Source of the DNA: Rhodocollybia butyracea
Taxonomy: Eukaryota > Basidiomycota > Agaricomycetes > Agaricales > Omphalotaceae
DNA: 64,000 nt
NCBI GenBank assembly: GCA_015501585.1
Contig: JADNRY010000001.1
Coordinates: forward strand, 1,240,001 to 1,304,000
Direction of reading: 5' to 3'
Numbering within the stretch: the stretch's first letter is position 1; every line of letters starts with the position of its first letter. Below the pieces are notes generated by a model that saw only the letters and a list, made by a program, of their open reading frames with translations, was not told the DNA's origin and searched no databases. Positions 47,418 to 58,691 of the stretch are shown here, piece after piece. The translations under genes and the position numbers were made by a program.

Positions 47418-48075
47418 GTACTTGGGCAAGAGTTCGCGACAGGATGAAGTAAAGAGTAAGTGATGAGCTACTGACGGGATTTCGTGAACGCGCTGCTTAG
47501 ATATCTTGTGCGCGCGCGATAAGGATAATCAAATCAATAATATTAATTGTGTGGTTTGCGGGGAAAACGACGTCCCGCCAAAGCGGCGCCAGGAACAATA
47601 GTGACTGGTTTGGAAAGGAAATCCAAAACAAAAAGGTGTCGAATCCAGTATGCAAGGAGTGCACACTGCAAGGGTCTGAAGGAGAGAGATCACATGAGTC
47701 CAGGTGAGGCTAGGAATAAAGGCTGAGTGGAAAGAAGGGGAACGAGGGATCTATCGTATATAATGTGGGGGATGTAACGAGCCGATGTAACAAGCAAAAG
47801 ATCGACGCGCACGAGCCTGGACGAAAGAGGAATCTGCTGTTATTATTATCTGAATCTAAAGATAAGATAACAACCGTACTATGCACTGCACACACACGGC
47901 GTGCACACTCCTCTGTAATGGTCACAGTTCGAGCTTGGCCTGCCATAAGTGCGTAGCAAGTATTGGGCAACCAAGGACAGATAAAATAATCCAACTCTCG
48001 AGGTGTAGAAAGTCCCAAATCATTGTACAAGTACATACTATACAAAAGAAATTGTTACTTCTCAACCTTGAACTC
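47418..48075. other. Spacer between duplication units 1 and 2
   Basis: The last 150 bases (about 47930-48075) are similar to sequences at about 55660-55800 and, more weakly, 43010-43160, so they belong to the duplicated unit. No coding sequence. Confidence 0.5.
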
Positions 48076-50204
48076 TTAATCTACCATAGCTGTTGCCAAC
48101 TTGATCAAATCCCGTGCTTGCTGGTCGCGAGGCGTGATGGAAGATTGGTATGGTTTCGGGTGACTTGGGGCATCGACTGGTTTCAGCATAGAAACACATT
48201 ACTCAGAAAGTACATACCGGAAGAAGGTTCTAGTATACTCTCCTGGGAGGTCGACTTCATTCCCTTCATTGTCTTTGGCCTTCTGTAGATCCAATGTGGC
48301 CAGGACAGATGCAATTGCGAGCCAGACAGTGTTGTCAGCCATATAGCGGCCTACACAGACTCTAGAAAGTAAATCACAGAGTTGGCAGGAGATATTATCA
48401 GACAAAAACCGATGAACCTTCGTCCAAATCCAAATGCAAGGATGTCATTGATGCTTGTAAATGGCCCATCTGGAGAGTCCAGAAAACGTTCAGGCATAAA
48501 TGTATTGGGCTCTGAGTATACATTGGGGTCTCGACTCATGGCCCTATACATGCCCTTCAGCTCACAAGCTTCTCGAAAAGAACCTAACATGACCTCACCA
48601 GATATTGGGGACAATCACACATCCTGAATGAAAGCATGTTAAGACCAACACCAAACAGAGGGCCAAAAGTTGTTACAACCTTTAGGAATATGGTAACCCT
48701 GGTAAAAGTCATCTTCAACTGAAGCGTGATACATACTAAGGGGGATAGCCGGGTGCATTCACATTAATTCGCGATAGACGGATTCAACATAAGGAAGAGA
48801 ACGTCGGTCCTCAAACTTAGGTAGTCTACCTCTCCCAATAACGCGGTCAATTTCGGCTCGCGCTTTTAATTGAACGTCGGGATGTTGGACCATAGTGAGG
48901 AGAAAGGCGCTGATGGAAGACATTGTCTAGAAGCCAAGTATTAATAAGTTTCATAGAATGATCATGATTCAAGTAGAGACTTCGCACCGTATCTGCTCCA
49001 GCTGATGGGAGAAATCAAGAAGAGTTGATATGAATTCTGTAGCGTTAAAAGATAAGGTCTCACCCAGCAGACTGACGGCGCCCATTGCCTTGATGTTCTT
49101 AATATCCAGGGGATTTCCCTCACTTTCAAGAGCTAACTCAGCAATGAGGGAAGTCCCAGTGCCTGTTTTCTGCATGAAACAAATTAGAACAGCAAAGCAG
49201 CTTGAAAACACACTTACCAAGTTATTTACTGCTATGTCAAACGGGATAGTGCCTAGGTCCGCCATATTTTGGCGAAATTTGTTTGCTATCTCATGAAAAC
49301 CACATCCAGGGAACCAAGAAGGCGTGAAGCGTAGCCAGGGATATCGTTCAAGGGCGGGGTAGGACTCTAACACTGCTCGTCCCAACATCGCAATGGCCTC
49401 TATGGCCTTCTTGTAAAGTAGATCTTCAGAACTAACATCTAGCCCATATAATGCAGAGTATATGAGACCTTGAGAGAGTCTTGTGAGAACATACTATCAG
49501 CCCTGGTACAAACCAAACCAATAGGACATACAACATAGTGTGCTGCATAAACTCTTCTGGTACAGTTATTAGGCTGTGCAAATATTGACTGATTTTATTA
49601 TATTGAGCAGGATAGAAGCGATGGCTGGAAGATTGACGAAAAATTTTGCTGGAAAACCCGCCTGTTTCCCCTCCATTTATCCGAGTATTGCTGCATAAAT
49701 CAGAATTAGTGCGAAAGAAAGCGTATTTGGCACATGGCTTTGGTGAGGGGACAAGCCAGGATGTTTACCTCTAGGGAAAGCACCTCATTAAATCCGGACC
49801 TTGAAAGTAAAAAATCAGTGGTGACTTCGAAAGCAGGATCCAGACGCACAACTTCATCACTTGGGTCATTGCTCGATCTAAGTAAAGACGAGCACATTTT
49901 TCTAGGAGATCTATAGCAACATGAGCATGGTTGAGAATGAGCATGTTATGTTCGCGAATGTAGACAAGTTCTCCTGTAATAAAATCAGTATTTGTGTGTT
50001 GGTACAAGCAACTGTAAATAATCAACCATATTCTCTTCCCCACTGCTCATATTGAATCCAAGCATCAAGCATGGGCATGCTCGGAGATTTGGGACCTGGA
50101 GGGAAGGAATTTACATGGGACTGACGGCGAGGTCGGAAATATAGTAGTGCTACAAGAGCTGCGATTCCATATAAAGTCACAAACAAAGGGGAGGTAGGAG
50201 CCAT
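48076..50204 (-). pseudogene. Cytochrome P450, copy 2 (stop in ExxR, frameshift, deletion)
   Basis: Closest relative of copy 1, with the same exon layout and the same anchor (MAPTSPLFVTLYGI), hinge and C-terminus (RDQQARDLIKLATAMVD, stop at 48076-48078). It carries several lesions. One extra base in a run at about 49638-49646 shifts the frame in the FRQSSSHRF exon. The Arg of ExxR is a TGA (48759-48761), where copy 1 has CGG. About 50 bases including the following intron are deleted, so PLS runs straight into MYHASVEDDFYQGYH. The heme loop is still readable. The upstream TATA-like box (50238-50245) is kept. Clearly a pseudogene. Confidence 0.88.
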
Positions 50205-51390
50205 AGCAGATGAATGGGGGGATTTTTTGAGGTCTCCTTATATAGTATAACTCGAAGAGAAAAGAATGACATGTTCTCGAAATACGATTAGGTTCCTAGT
50301 GCGTCAAAAGTGACTCCATAAATGCCAATGTCATGAGAGAAAACAAAGATGTACTTTGCGAAAGGTCTAGAGTGTAATTCTTATGACAAAATTTTCCACC
50401 TATAGCAGAAAGAACACGATTGCTGATCTGTTCGAGGGACCTTCAAACATAGGAGTTCCTATGTCATGAGAGAATACGAAGATAGGTACACGAAGGTTTT
50501 CCAGTGTCTCATTTAAGTTTGAGTTTTCAGCGAATGGTGGATATCATGGAGACTCGAGTCCTCGGAGCTTGATTCCACCAATCTGACATAAGACTACAAC
50601 AATCTTGGGATTGGTAGGAGTAGAAATCGTTTTTGTTATGGATGGTTTGAAATGAACTCGATACCATCCCCATGCACCAGGGTGCCAAAAATTTCTAATG
50701 AGAAACTTTGTTTAAGTAGTATGTACAGTGCACCGCCAACAAGACACCATTGGGGGTTTGACTTTGGACTGAACTCACGCGAATCATAGATGAAAGTTCA
50801 GAAGAAGTTTCTGGGACTCCCCGCTTTGACAGGTATTGTTGATAGAGCTTATCAGCAACGCACCCAAAAACGGTTTATATCATACCCAAAATAGGTCCAC
50901 CACAGTCCACCACCCAAATTACAATATATGGGTGAACGTTGAGGCTTGGGCCTAGAGGCAATTAGTTCGTGACCATTCGCTGGCGATTACTTATGTGGAT
51001 CTGTATTAATGACGTTCATAAGATTATTGGCACGCTGCGTTGCAGACAATGGGCCAGGTGGCTGGTTCCTCGATGATATACTTGAAGTAATGCGGGTGCC
51101 CGTCCAGCGTTCGACTAGCATCTAAAATAAGCTGGAGCTGTGAGATTAGATCTTCCATAGAATCTGGCGCTAAGCTAGCACTTGTTTACTATAAGAAAGG
51201 TATGAGTAGATCCATGCCGCTCTTGACATCGACGCAATATTTTTTGATTGCTGGCAGTCTGTTGAGAGTGGAGCGGGTAAGGCCTGTGAGCTAATTGCGC
51301 CATTGGTTGAAGGTCGTAGTGGAAACTCCCGAAAGCTGACTGGTCTAATGAGAATCGCAAGCCACTAGCCAGAGTTCATGGGAGTGAAGG
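50205..51390. other. Duplicated non-coding spacer of unit 2
   Basis: Diverged copy of 45342-46560. It ends at the probable target-site duplication of the foldback element (GTGAAGG, 51384-51390). Confidence 0.6.
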
Positions 51391-54300
51391 CAGCCGCTTC
51401 AGTAGCATTATTTAAATACCCCCAGTATCTGTTGTGGAGATTATGATAATAAACCCAGTAAGCTACTGTACAGTAAGAGTGTAGGGGCATTTTAATCCCT
51501 CTGTGTTCGCATTTGATGAGGTCATGTGACTCGTTTGTTGCAGCTTTTGGGTGGCTGGACAAAAATAGGTTATTTACGGGCCTATTTAGGCAATTTCTGG
51601 GATGGTAGCTAGCCCAAAAAAGACTATATATAATGTATTAATATTTGAGCACTACTCCGAGGTGGATTAGGCACCATAAGGGGATGGATTGCATCGAAAA
51701 ATCTAGATGACGTTCGGTCAAAGCTGGCTGAGCATTACCAAATTGGGTAATGCCATCAAAACAGTAAAAGCGGCCTAAAAAGCCTGCTTCTACATGGATA
51801 TTCCGCCCTATAAGAGTGTAGATAGTATCTTTACATATATAATAGGTCCCTGAAGCGAAATTACAGCGATAGCTGCGGTCAAAGCTGTTTTATTACCATA
51901 TTTAGAATGCCAGCAAAGCGGCCTAAAAGCTTGTTTATGCATGGGTATCCTACCTAATAGCAGTCTATACAGTGTTTATAGATGTACAGTAGGCACCTAA
52001 AGCGAAAATTAAAGCAGGTATATGGTGTAATAGTAGCATTGCTTCGATGTTTGGGTCTGTGGCTGTGTTGTAAAAAATCGAAATAAAAGTAGGGATGTTT
52101 AATATACTAGTGGTACAGGCATGGTCTCTGCATAATATATATATGCCTGAAGCAAAATCAGAGCATTCTATGAAGAGAATAGGCTGTAATTGCCTGCTCT
52201 AGGCCGGAGGAGGTCAAAGCTGTATGACCAAATAGGGAAATCTATGATTACATACAGGTGGTGTTGAGTCGAAGTTGGGCTCAGTAATGGCGTGGCCTCT
52301 CAAGGTCTGAGGTCTGGAATACATATCTGAGTGCTGTAGTATACTAGCTACGCCCTCCAGGGGTTATATTTGACAATATGTGGGCAGGAATATGTACATG
52401 GAGTGATCAATGGTGAGTAACCATCAAAATTCGCATTTTTGAGGAATTAAATACTAATAATGAGTGTCTAAGCGCAGGTAGGACCTCAAACCTCGGTAGG
52501 TATACTCTCCAACATAGTATACACTCGATCCATGTCCAAGAACCATTTATATGGCACCAGATGCGATGGTATACACTGATCTTTATTGATTTTCCCTCAA
52601 AACTCGATTTTTTGAGGAATTATCATGGAATATTGGGGCCTTAAGAGTAGCCAGGGGGCTAAGACGTCGTATATAGACTGTACTATATAGTATTAGTCTT
52701 TTTCATATGCAAGAACGATTTATGCAGCACCTGAAGCGATGGTATTCCCTGATCTGTATGGATTCTGCCAAAAAATGCGATTTTCAGGAAATAAAACAGG
52801 CATAGAGTGTGCTATACACCTCAGACTATGCTCAAACTTGGATAATCATGTATTCGAATCATATAGAGGCCCTCCAGACCAAAATGTTTGAGTATGTACA
52901 TCTCAATGTCACGATCTGAACTTTGAGCCAAGTAGAGATATCCTAGTGTGCACTTACAACAGTATCGTTCCATGGAGGTACCCAGATGTGGATATAACAC
53001 CTGGTCGTCGTTGAATTCGATTCGAAGACATTTTTCCCAAGTTTTTAGTATGATCTGAGACTTGTAGCACACTCTATGCCTATTTTATTTCCTGAAAATC
53101 GCATTTTTTGGCAGAATCCATACAGATCAGGGAATACCATCGCTTCAGGTGCTGCATAAATCGTTCTTGCATATGAAAAAGACTAATACTATATAGTACA
53201 GTCTATATACGACGTCTTAGCCCCCTGGCTACTCTTAAGGCCCAATATTCCATGATAATTCCTCAAAAAATCGAGTTTTGAGGGAAAATCAATAAAGATC
53301 AGTGTATACCATCGCATCTGGTGCCATATAAATGGTTCTTGGACATGGATCGAGTGTATACTATGTTGGAGAGTATACCTACCGAGGTTTGAGGTCCTAC
53401 CTGCGCTTAGACACTCATTATTAGTATTTAATTCCTCAAAAATGCGAATTTTGATGGTTACTCACCATTGATCACTCCATGTACATATTCCTGCCCACAT
53501 ATTGTCAAATATAACCCCTGGAGGGCGTAGCTAGTATACTACAGCACTCAGATATGTATTCCAGACCTCAGACCTTGAGAGGCCACGCCATTACTGAGCC
53601 CAACTTCGACTCAACACCACCTGTATGTAATCATAGATTTCCCTATTTGGTCATACAGCTTTGACCTCCTCCGGCCTAGAGCAGGCAATTACAGCCTATT
53701 CTCTTCATAGAATGCTCTGATTTTGCTTCAGGCATATATATATTATGCAGAGACCATGCCTGTACCACTAGTATATTAAACATCCCTACTTTTATTTCGA
53801 TTTTTTACAACACAGCCACAGACCCAAACATCGAAGCAATGCTACTATTACACCATATACCTGCTTTAATTTTGCTTTAGGTGCCTACTGTACATCTATA
53901 AACACTTTATAGACTGCTATTAGGTAGGATACCCATGCATAAACAAGCTTTTAGGCCGCTTTGCTGGCATTCTAAATATGGTAATAAAACAGCTTTGACC
54001 GCAGCTATCGCTGTAATTTCGCTTTAGGTGCCTACTGTACATCTATAAACACTGTATAGACTGCTATTAGGTAGGATACCCATGCATAAACAAGCTTTTA
54101 GGCCGCTTTGCTGGCATTCTAAATATGGTAATAAAACAGCTTTGACCGCAGCTATCGCTGTAATTTCGCTTCAGGGACCTATTATATATGTAAAGATACT
54201 ATCTACACTCTTATAGGGCGGAATATCCATGTAGAAGCAGGCTTTTTAGGCCGCTTTTACTGTTTTGATGGCATTACCCAATTTGGTAATGCTCAGCCAG

Positions 54301-54633
54301 CTTTGACCGAACGTCATCTAGATTTTTCGATGCAATCCATCCCCTTATGGTGCCTAATCCACCTCGGAGTAGTGCTCAAATATTAATACATTATATATAG
54401 TCTTTTTTGGGCTAGCTACCATCCCAGAAATTGCCTAAATAGGCCCGTAAATAACCTATTTTTGTCCAGCCACCCAAAAGCTGCAACGAACGAGTCACAT
54501 GACCTCATCAAATGCGAACACAGAGGGATTAAAATGCCCCTACACTCTTACTGTACAGTAGCTTACTGGGTTTATTATCATAATCTCCACAACAGATACT
54601 GGGGGTATTTAAATAATGCTCCTGCAATGGGTG
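51391..54633. mobile_element. Foldback element: 3.2 kb imperfect palindrome
   Basis: The two halves are inverted copies of each other. Examples are AGCATTATTTAAATAC at 51404 against GTATTTAAATAATGCT ending at 54620, GACGTCTTAGCCCCCTGGCT on one arm against its complement on the other, and matching segments inward to 52800/53070. Divergence rises toward the centre near 52940. Outermost ends CAGCCGCTTCAGTAGCATTA and, reversed, CACCCATTGCAGGAGCATTA match at 14 of 20 positions. GTGAAGG borders both sides (51384-51390 and 54634-54640). No transposase is encoded. It may be a non-autonomous hAT- or Mutator-like foldback element. A long hairpin RNA would form if it were transcribed. Confidence 0.8.
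53873..54166. repeat. 147 bp tandem duplication in the right arm of the foldback element
   Basis: A 147 bp unit beginning near GTGCCTACTGTACATCTATA (53881) recurs from 54028 with almost no change. The left arm has a single copy (about 51865-52010), so the duplication arose after the palindrome formed. Confidence 0.85.
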
Positions 54634-55413
54634 GTGAAGGAAAGTAATTGATGTCACGCTGAAGGCTTAGTAGTACTAGTAGTACTAGGCAATGTACGCG
54701 CTTAGTCACCGTGATTGCCTAGTCTAGTGTTTCCCTCTGGATCATCATCAAAATAGTCTCCCTTCGGTACGTCGTCCGTGTCCCGTTCGATCCATACTTG
54801 CCCATCGCGGACAACGCGTCGCTCTAGGTCTACTTGTACTCGTCCACTTTTTTCCATCTATGCGACGTCGCATCCTCCAGCACCACTTGAAACCTGTGAT
54901 TTTTCAGGGGAGGAAAGCTTCGAGATATTTGACGTGGCCATTGCGATTTGGTTCAGACGCGTCAGCCATTCACTTTCACGCGCAAATGCGAGACGCCGGC
55001 TGCTCTGTCTTCGTAAAGTCTGTAAAGTGTTGAGATCCAAGAGGTCTGCGTATTAAGGAAAATAACACACCTCTTGAGCTTTTGCCAAGTTCCGTTCTTT
55101 CCCATCGAAAACACAGACAGCCTCAACCTCCAGCTCTTTGATCAGTCTATACCAACTGAGGACATGTCGATAAGGATGTGGGATTTGAGTAAAGTGAAAT
55201 CGTTGGGTTAAGAGTGTTCTGTCTCTATTGAATGGTTGAGTAAATAGAGCATTGAGCTAGTCAAGGCCGCCTACAGCACGATCCTTTTGCTAGAAAAACC
55301 TTGAGACGATCTGGTAAACTTTTAATGATATCTGGACTGCATTTTGGGCTTTTTAGTGGCCAAGAAGCATACCAAGTTTTCTGTATGAAAAGCGTCAGCC
55401 CCAAAACTCCTAT
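54634..55413 (-). pseudogene. XPG/Rad2 N-domain-like protein, copy B (broken)
   Basis: Sister of copy A in duplication unit 2. The initiator is ATA at 55411-55413 instead of ATG (GVLGLTLFIQKT follows). After an intron come CSPDIIKSLPDRLKVF, the VLDGT region, HPYRHVLSWYRLIKELEVEA and VCVFDGKERNLAKAQE, better preserved than in copy A. The 3' part is degraded: NISKLSSPEKSQVSS is readable but the downstream frame is lost. The foldback element inserted just beyond this gene's 3' end. Start loss and 3' decay mark it as a pseudogene. Confidence 0.65.
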
Positions 55414-55809
55414 GTATCTGGGCAAGAGTCCGCGACAGGATGGAGGAAAGAGTAAGTGATGAGTCACACATCACGACTGGTCCGGTCCGCAATACATACT
55501 TATTGCATTGAGGTTCCGTCTCAATGACAAAATTAAGTACTATATAGGCCTAAAGCAGGAGATTGCGGCTTATGCGAGAAACCGAGGTTCGGCGTACTAC
55601 ACCCTTAGAGGGATCCGCGGGAACTGCTTCAGCCGAGGTCGAAGTACTATATATACTGTCATGGTCACAGTTCGAGCTTGGCCTGCCATAAGTGTGTAGT
55701 AAGTATTGTGCAACCAAGGACAGATAAAAGAATCCAATTCTCAACGTGTATCATCGCAAAATCATCGTACAAGTACATACTACATAAAAGAAAGTGTCAC
55801 TCCTCAACT
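55414..55809. other. Spacer between duplication units 2 and 3
   Basis: Holds sequence shared with 47930-48075 (about 55660-55800). No coding region is supported. Confidence 0.5.
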
Positions 55810-58008
55810 TCAATCTACCATAGTAGCTGTTGCCAAAATCAAATCCCGTGCTTGCAGATCGCGAGGCGTGATAGAAGATCGGTATGGCTTGGGGTGACTA
55901 ACATTGAGGCGTTGATTCGTTTCTATGTGGAAACACATTACTTAGAGAGCACATACCGGAAAAAAGTTCTAGTATACTCTCCTGGGATGTCAACTTCATT
56001 CCCTTCATTGTCTTTGGCCTTCTGTAGATCCAATGTGGCCAGGACAGATGCAATAGCAAGCCAAACAGTGTTATCAGCCATATAACGGCCTACGCAGACT
56101 CTAGAAAGTAAATCACAGAGAGTTGGCAGGAGATATTATCGAATAAACCAACAAACCTTCGCCCAAATCCAAATGCGAGAATGTTGTTGATGCTTGTAAA
56201 CGGCCCATCTGGAGAGTCCAGAAAACGTTCAGGCATAAATCTATCTGGCTCTGAGTATACATTGGGGTCTCGATTCATAGCCCTAGGGGATGTCCTTCAG
56301 CTCATGAGTTTCCTGTAAAGAGCTTAACACGATCTCACCAGATATTGGGGACAACTACACATCCTGAATGAAAGTATGTCAAGACCAACATCAAACAGAG
56401 GGCTGGCAAAAGGTTTACAACCTTTAGGAATATGGTAACCCTGGTAAAAGTCGTCTTCAATTGAGACGTGGAAGAGCCCTACAAAATCCTAAGAAATATG
56501 TGGCCTCTCGAAAATGGGGATCTCATACCAAGGGGTAGAGCTGGGTGCATTCGCATTATTTTGCGATAGACAGATTCAACATAAGGAAGAGAACGTCGGT
56601 CCTCAAACTTAGGTAGTCGATCTCTCCCAATAACCCTGTCAATTTCAGCTCGCGCTTTGAATTGAACGTCAGGATGTTGGACCATAGTGAGGAGAAAGGC
56701 GCTGATGGAAGACATTGTCTGAAGCCAAGTAATAAGTTTCATAGAACGGCCCTAATTCAAGTGGAGATTTCGCACCGTATCTGATCCAGCTGATGGGAGA
56801 AGTCAAGGAGAAGTTGACGTTGTTGATTTTTGTAGTGACACAAAATAAGGTCTTACCCAGAAAGCTGATGGTACCCATCGACTTGATCTTCTTAATCTCA
56901 GCGGGCCTCCCCTCGTTTTCAAGAGCTAGCTCAGCAATAAGGGAAGTCCCAGCACCCGTTTTCTGAATGAAAGGAATTAGAACAGTAAAGCAGCTCGAAA
57001 AATACTTGCCAAGTTATTTACTGCTTCGTCAAACGGGATAGTGTCTACCTCCCTAATGATCTGGCCTAATTTGTCTGCTATCTGTTGAAACCCACATCCA
57101 GGGAACCAAGAAGGCATGAAGCGTAACCAGGGAAATCGTTCAACAGCAGGGAAGGACTCTAATAATGCTCGTCCAATCAACGCAACAGATTCTATGGCCT
57201 TCTTTGCAAGCAGGTCTTCAGAACCAATGTCTAGTCCATATAATGAAGAATATATGAGACCTTGAGAGAGCCTTGTGGAAACACATCATCATTCAGCTAG
57301 CCCTGGTGAGAACTAAACCAGTAGGACATACGACATAGTGTGTTGCATAAATTCTTCTGGAACAATTATCAAGCTGTGCAAATATTGGTTGATTTTATGA
57401 TATTGAGCAGGATGGAATCTACGGCTAGCAGATTGACGAAAATGTTGCTGGAACAGCCGCCTGTTTCCCCTCCATGTATCTGAATATTGCTGCATTTGTT
57501 ACAAATCAGAAGGATAGGGTATTCAGTACACAGCTTTGGCGAGAAGGTAAGCCAGGTGCCTACCCCAAGGGAAAGTATCCGATCGAATTCACACCTTGAA
57601 AAGTAAAAATCAGCGATGCCTTCGAAAGGAGGATCCAGACTCACAACTTCATCACTTGGGTCATTTCTCGATCCGAGTAAAGACGAGCACGCTTTTCGAG
57701 GAGGTCTATGGCAACAGGAGCATTGTTAATAATGAGCATGTTATGTTCGCAAATGTAGACAAGTTCTCCTGTAAGAGTATCATGAGTGGAATTAGGATTT
57801 CATGTATTGGCAATTGTAGATAATAACCATATTCCCTTCCCCACTGCTGATATTGAACCCAGGCGTCAAGAGCGGGCATGCTCGGATTTCTGGGACCTGG
57901 GGGGAAGAACTCTACAAAGGACCGACGGCGAGGTCGAAAGTACAGTAGTACCACAGCAACAGTTGCGATTCCGTATAAAGTCGCAAACAAAGAGGACGCA
58001 GGAGCCAT
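55810..58008 (-). pseudogene. Cytochrome P450, copy 3 (ExxR Glu replaced by Lys)
   Basis: Most diverged of the three copies. The start at 58008 gives MAPASSLFATLYGIATVAVV, and FFPPGPRNPSMPALDAW is the hinge. The N-terminal half is the best preserved of the three (LLEKRARLYSDREMTQVMKL, CEFDRILSLG, WRGNRRLFQQHFRQSASRRF). The ExxR motif reads KIMR: the Glu codon is AAA (56560-56562), a change expected to destroy heme-pocket folding. The donor of the intron after EAVNNLAS has lost bases and predicts a frame change. The PERF region (FMPERFLDSPDG) and the C-terminus (RDLQARDLILATATMVD) are intact. The upstream TATA-like box of the other copies is altered. A frame-preserving alternative splice cannot be excluded. 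Confidence 0.7.
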
Positions 58009-58490
58009 AGTAGATGTTTTCAATATCTCCTCCTTCGTAGTATAACTCGAAGAGGAAGGAGTGTCGTGTTCTCAATGAAATATGGTTATTATAAGTTCCT
58101 AGAGCGTGAAAAATGACTTCATAAACGTCAATGTCATGAGAAAAAACAGATGTACCTTGCGAAAGGCCACGAGTGTTGGTTTCTTACGGCACAATTTTCC
58201 ACCTGTATAACTTAGCAGAAGGAATGGCATGATTGCTGATTTGTTTGAAGGACCTTCAAACGGAGCAGTTCAAATGTCATAAGAGAATACAAAGATAGAC
58301 CCACCGAGGTTTTCCAGTGTCAAGTTCAAGTTCAAGTTTTCAACGAATAGTGGATATCATGACTCGGAGCTGAATACCACCGATTTGACTTAGCACTACA
58401 ACCATCTCGGAATAAGGAGTCGAAATCAAAAGTCACGAAACAATGGCCTTTTTGTTACGGATGGTTTGAAACGAACTAGATGCCGTCCCC
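58009..58490. other. Truncated duplicated spacer of unit 3
   Basis: Similar to the spacers upstream of P450 copies 1 and 2, but similarity stops at about 58487, where unrelated repetitive sequence begins. Confidence 0.55.
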
Positions 58491-58691
58491 AGGACCCCGG
58501 AAAATACACCTTAAGGCCTTTCGCAAAAAAAATAATTTTGAGCCAAAATGTCCGAGCCGAAATCGCAAAAATTTCGTCCGCTGGACCCAAAAATGTCCGA
58601 ACTCCGAGTGGCCTCCAGTTTCCCCTGTTAGTCAATGGGGTACCCGAAAATTCACTGGGACCCCCCTGCGATATGAAACCGTGCAAATATC
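58491..58691. repeat. Repetitive segment at the duplication/retrotransposon junction
   Basis: About 200 bases with internal near-repeats (CAAAATGTCCGA and AAAAATGTCCGAACTCCG; CGCAAAAAA and CGCAAAAATTT). It does not belong to the duplicated unit and precedes the retrotransposon. It may be a separate dispersed repeat or the remnant of another insertion. Confidence 0.45.

Noticed and set aside
51365..51562. Open frame mirrored in both foldback arms (also 54462-54647)
   Set aside because: The mirrored frame begins with TTG rather than ATG. Conservation is explained by the palindrome itself, and no domain is recognisable.
56281..56345. Apparent frameshift and stop in P450 copy 3 before RDPNVYSEP
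   Set aside because: This stretch lies inside an intron (GTGAGATC to CCCCTAG). Splicing gives PNIW-AMNRDPNVY in frame, as in copies 1 and 2.
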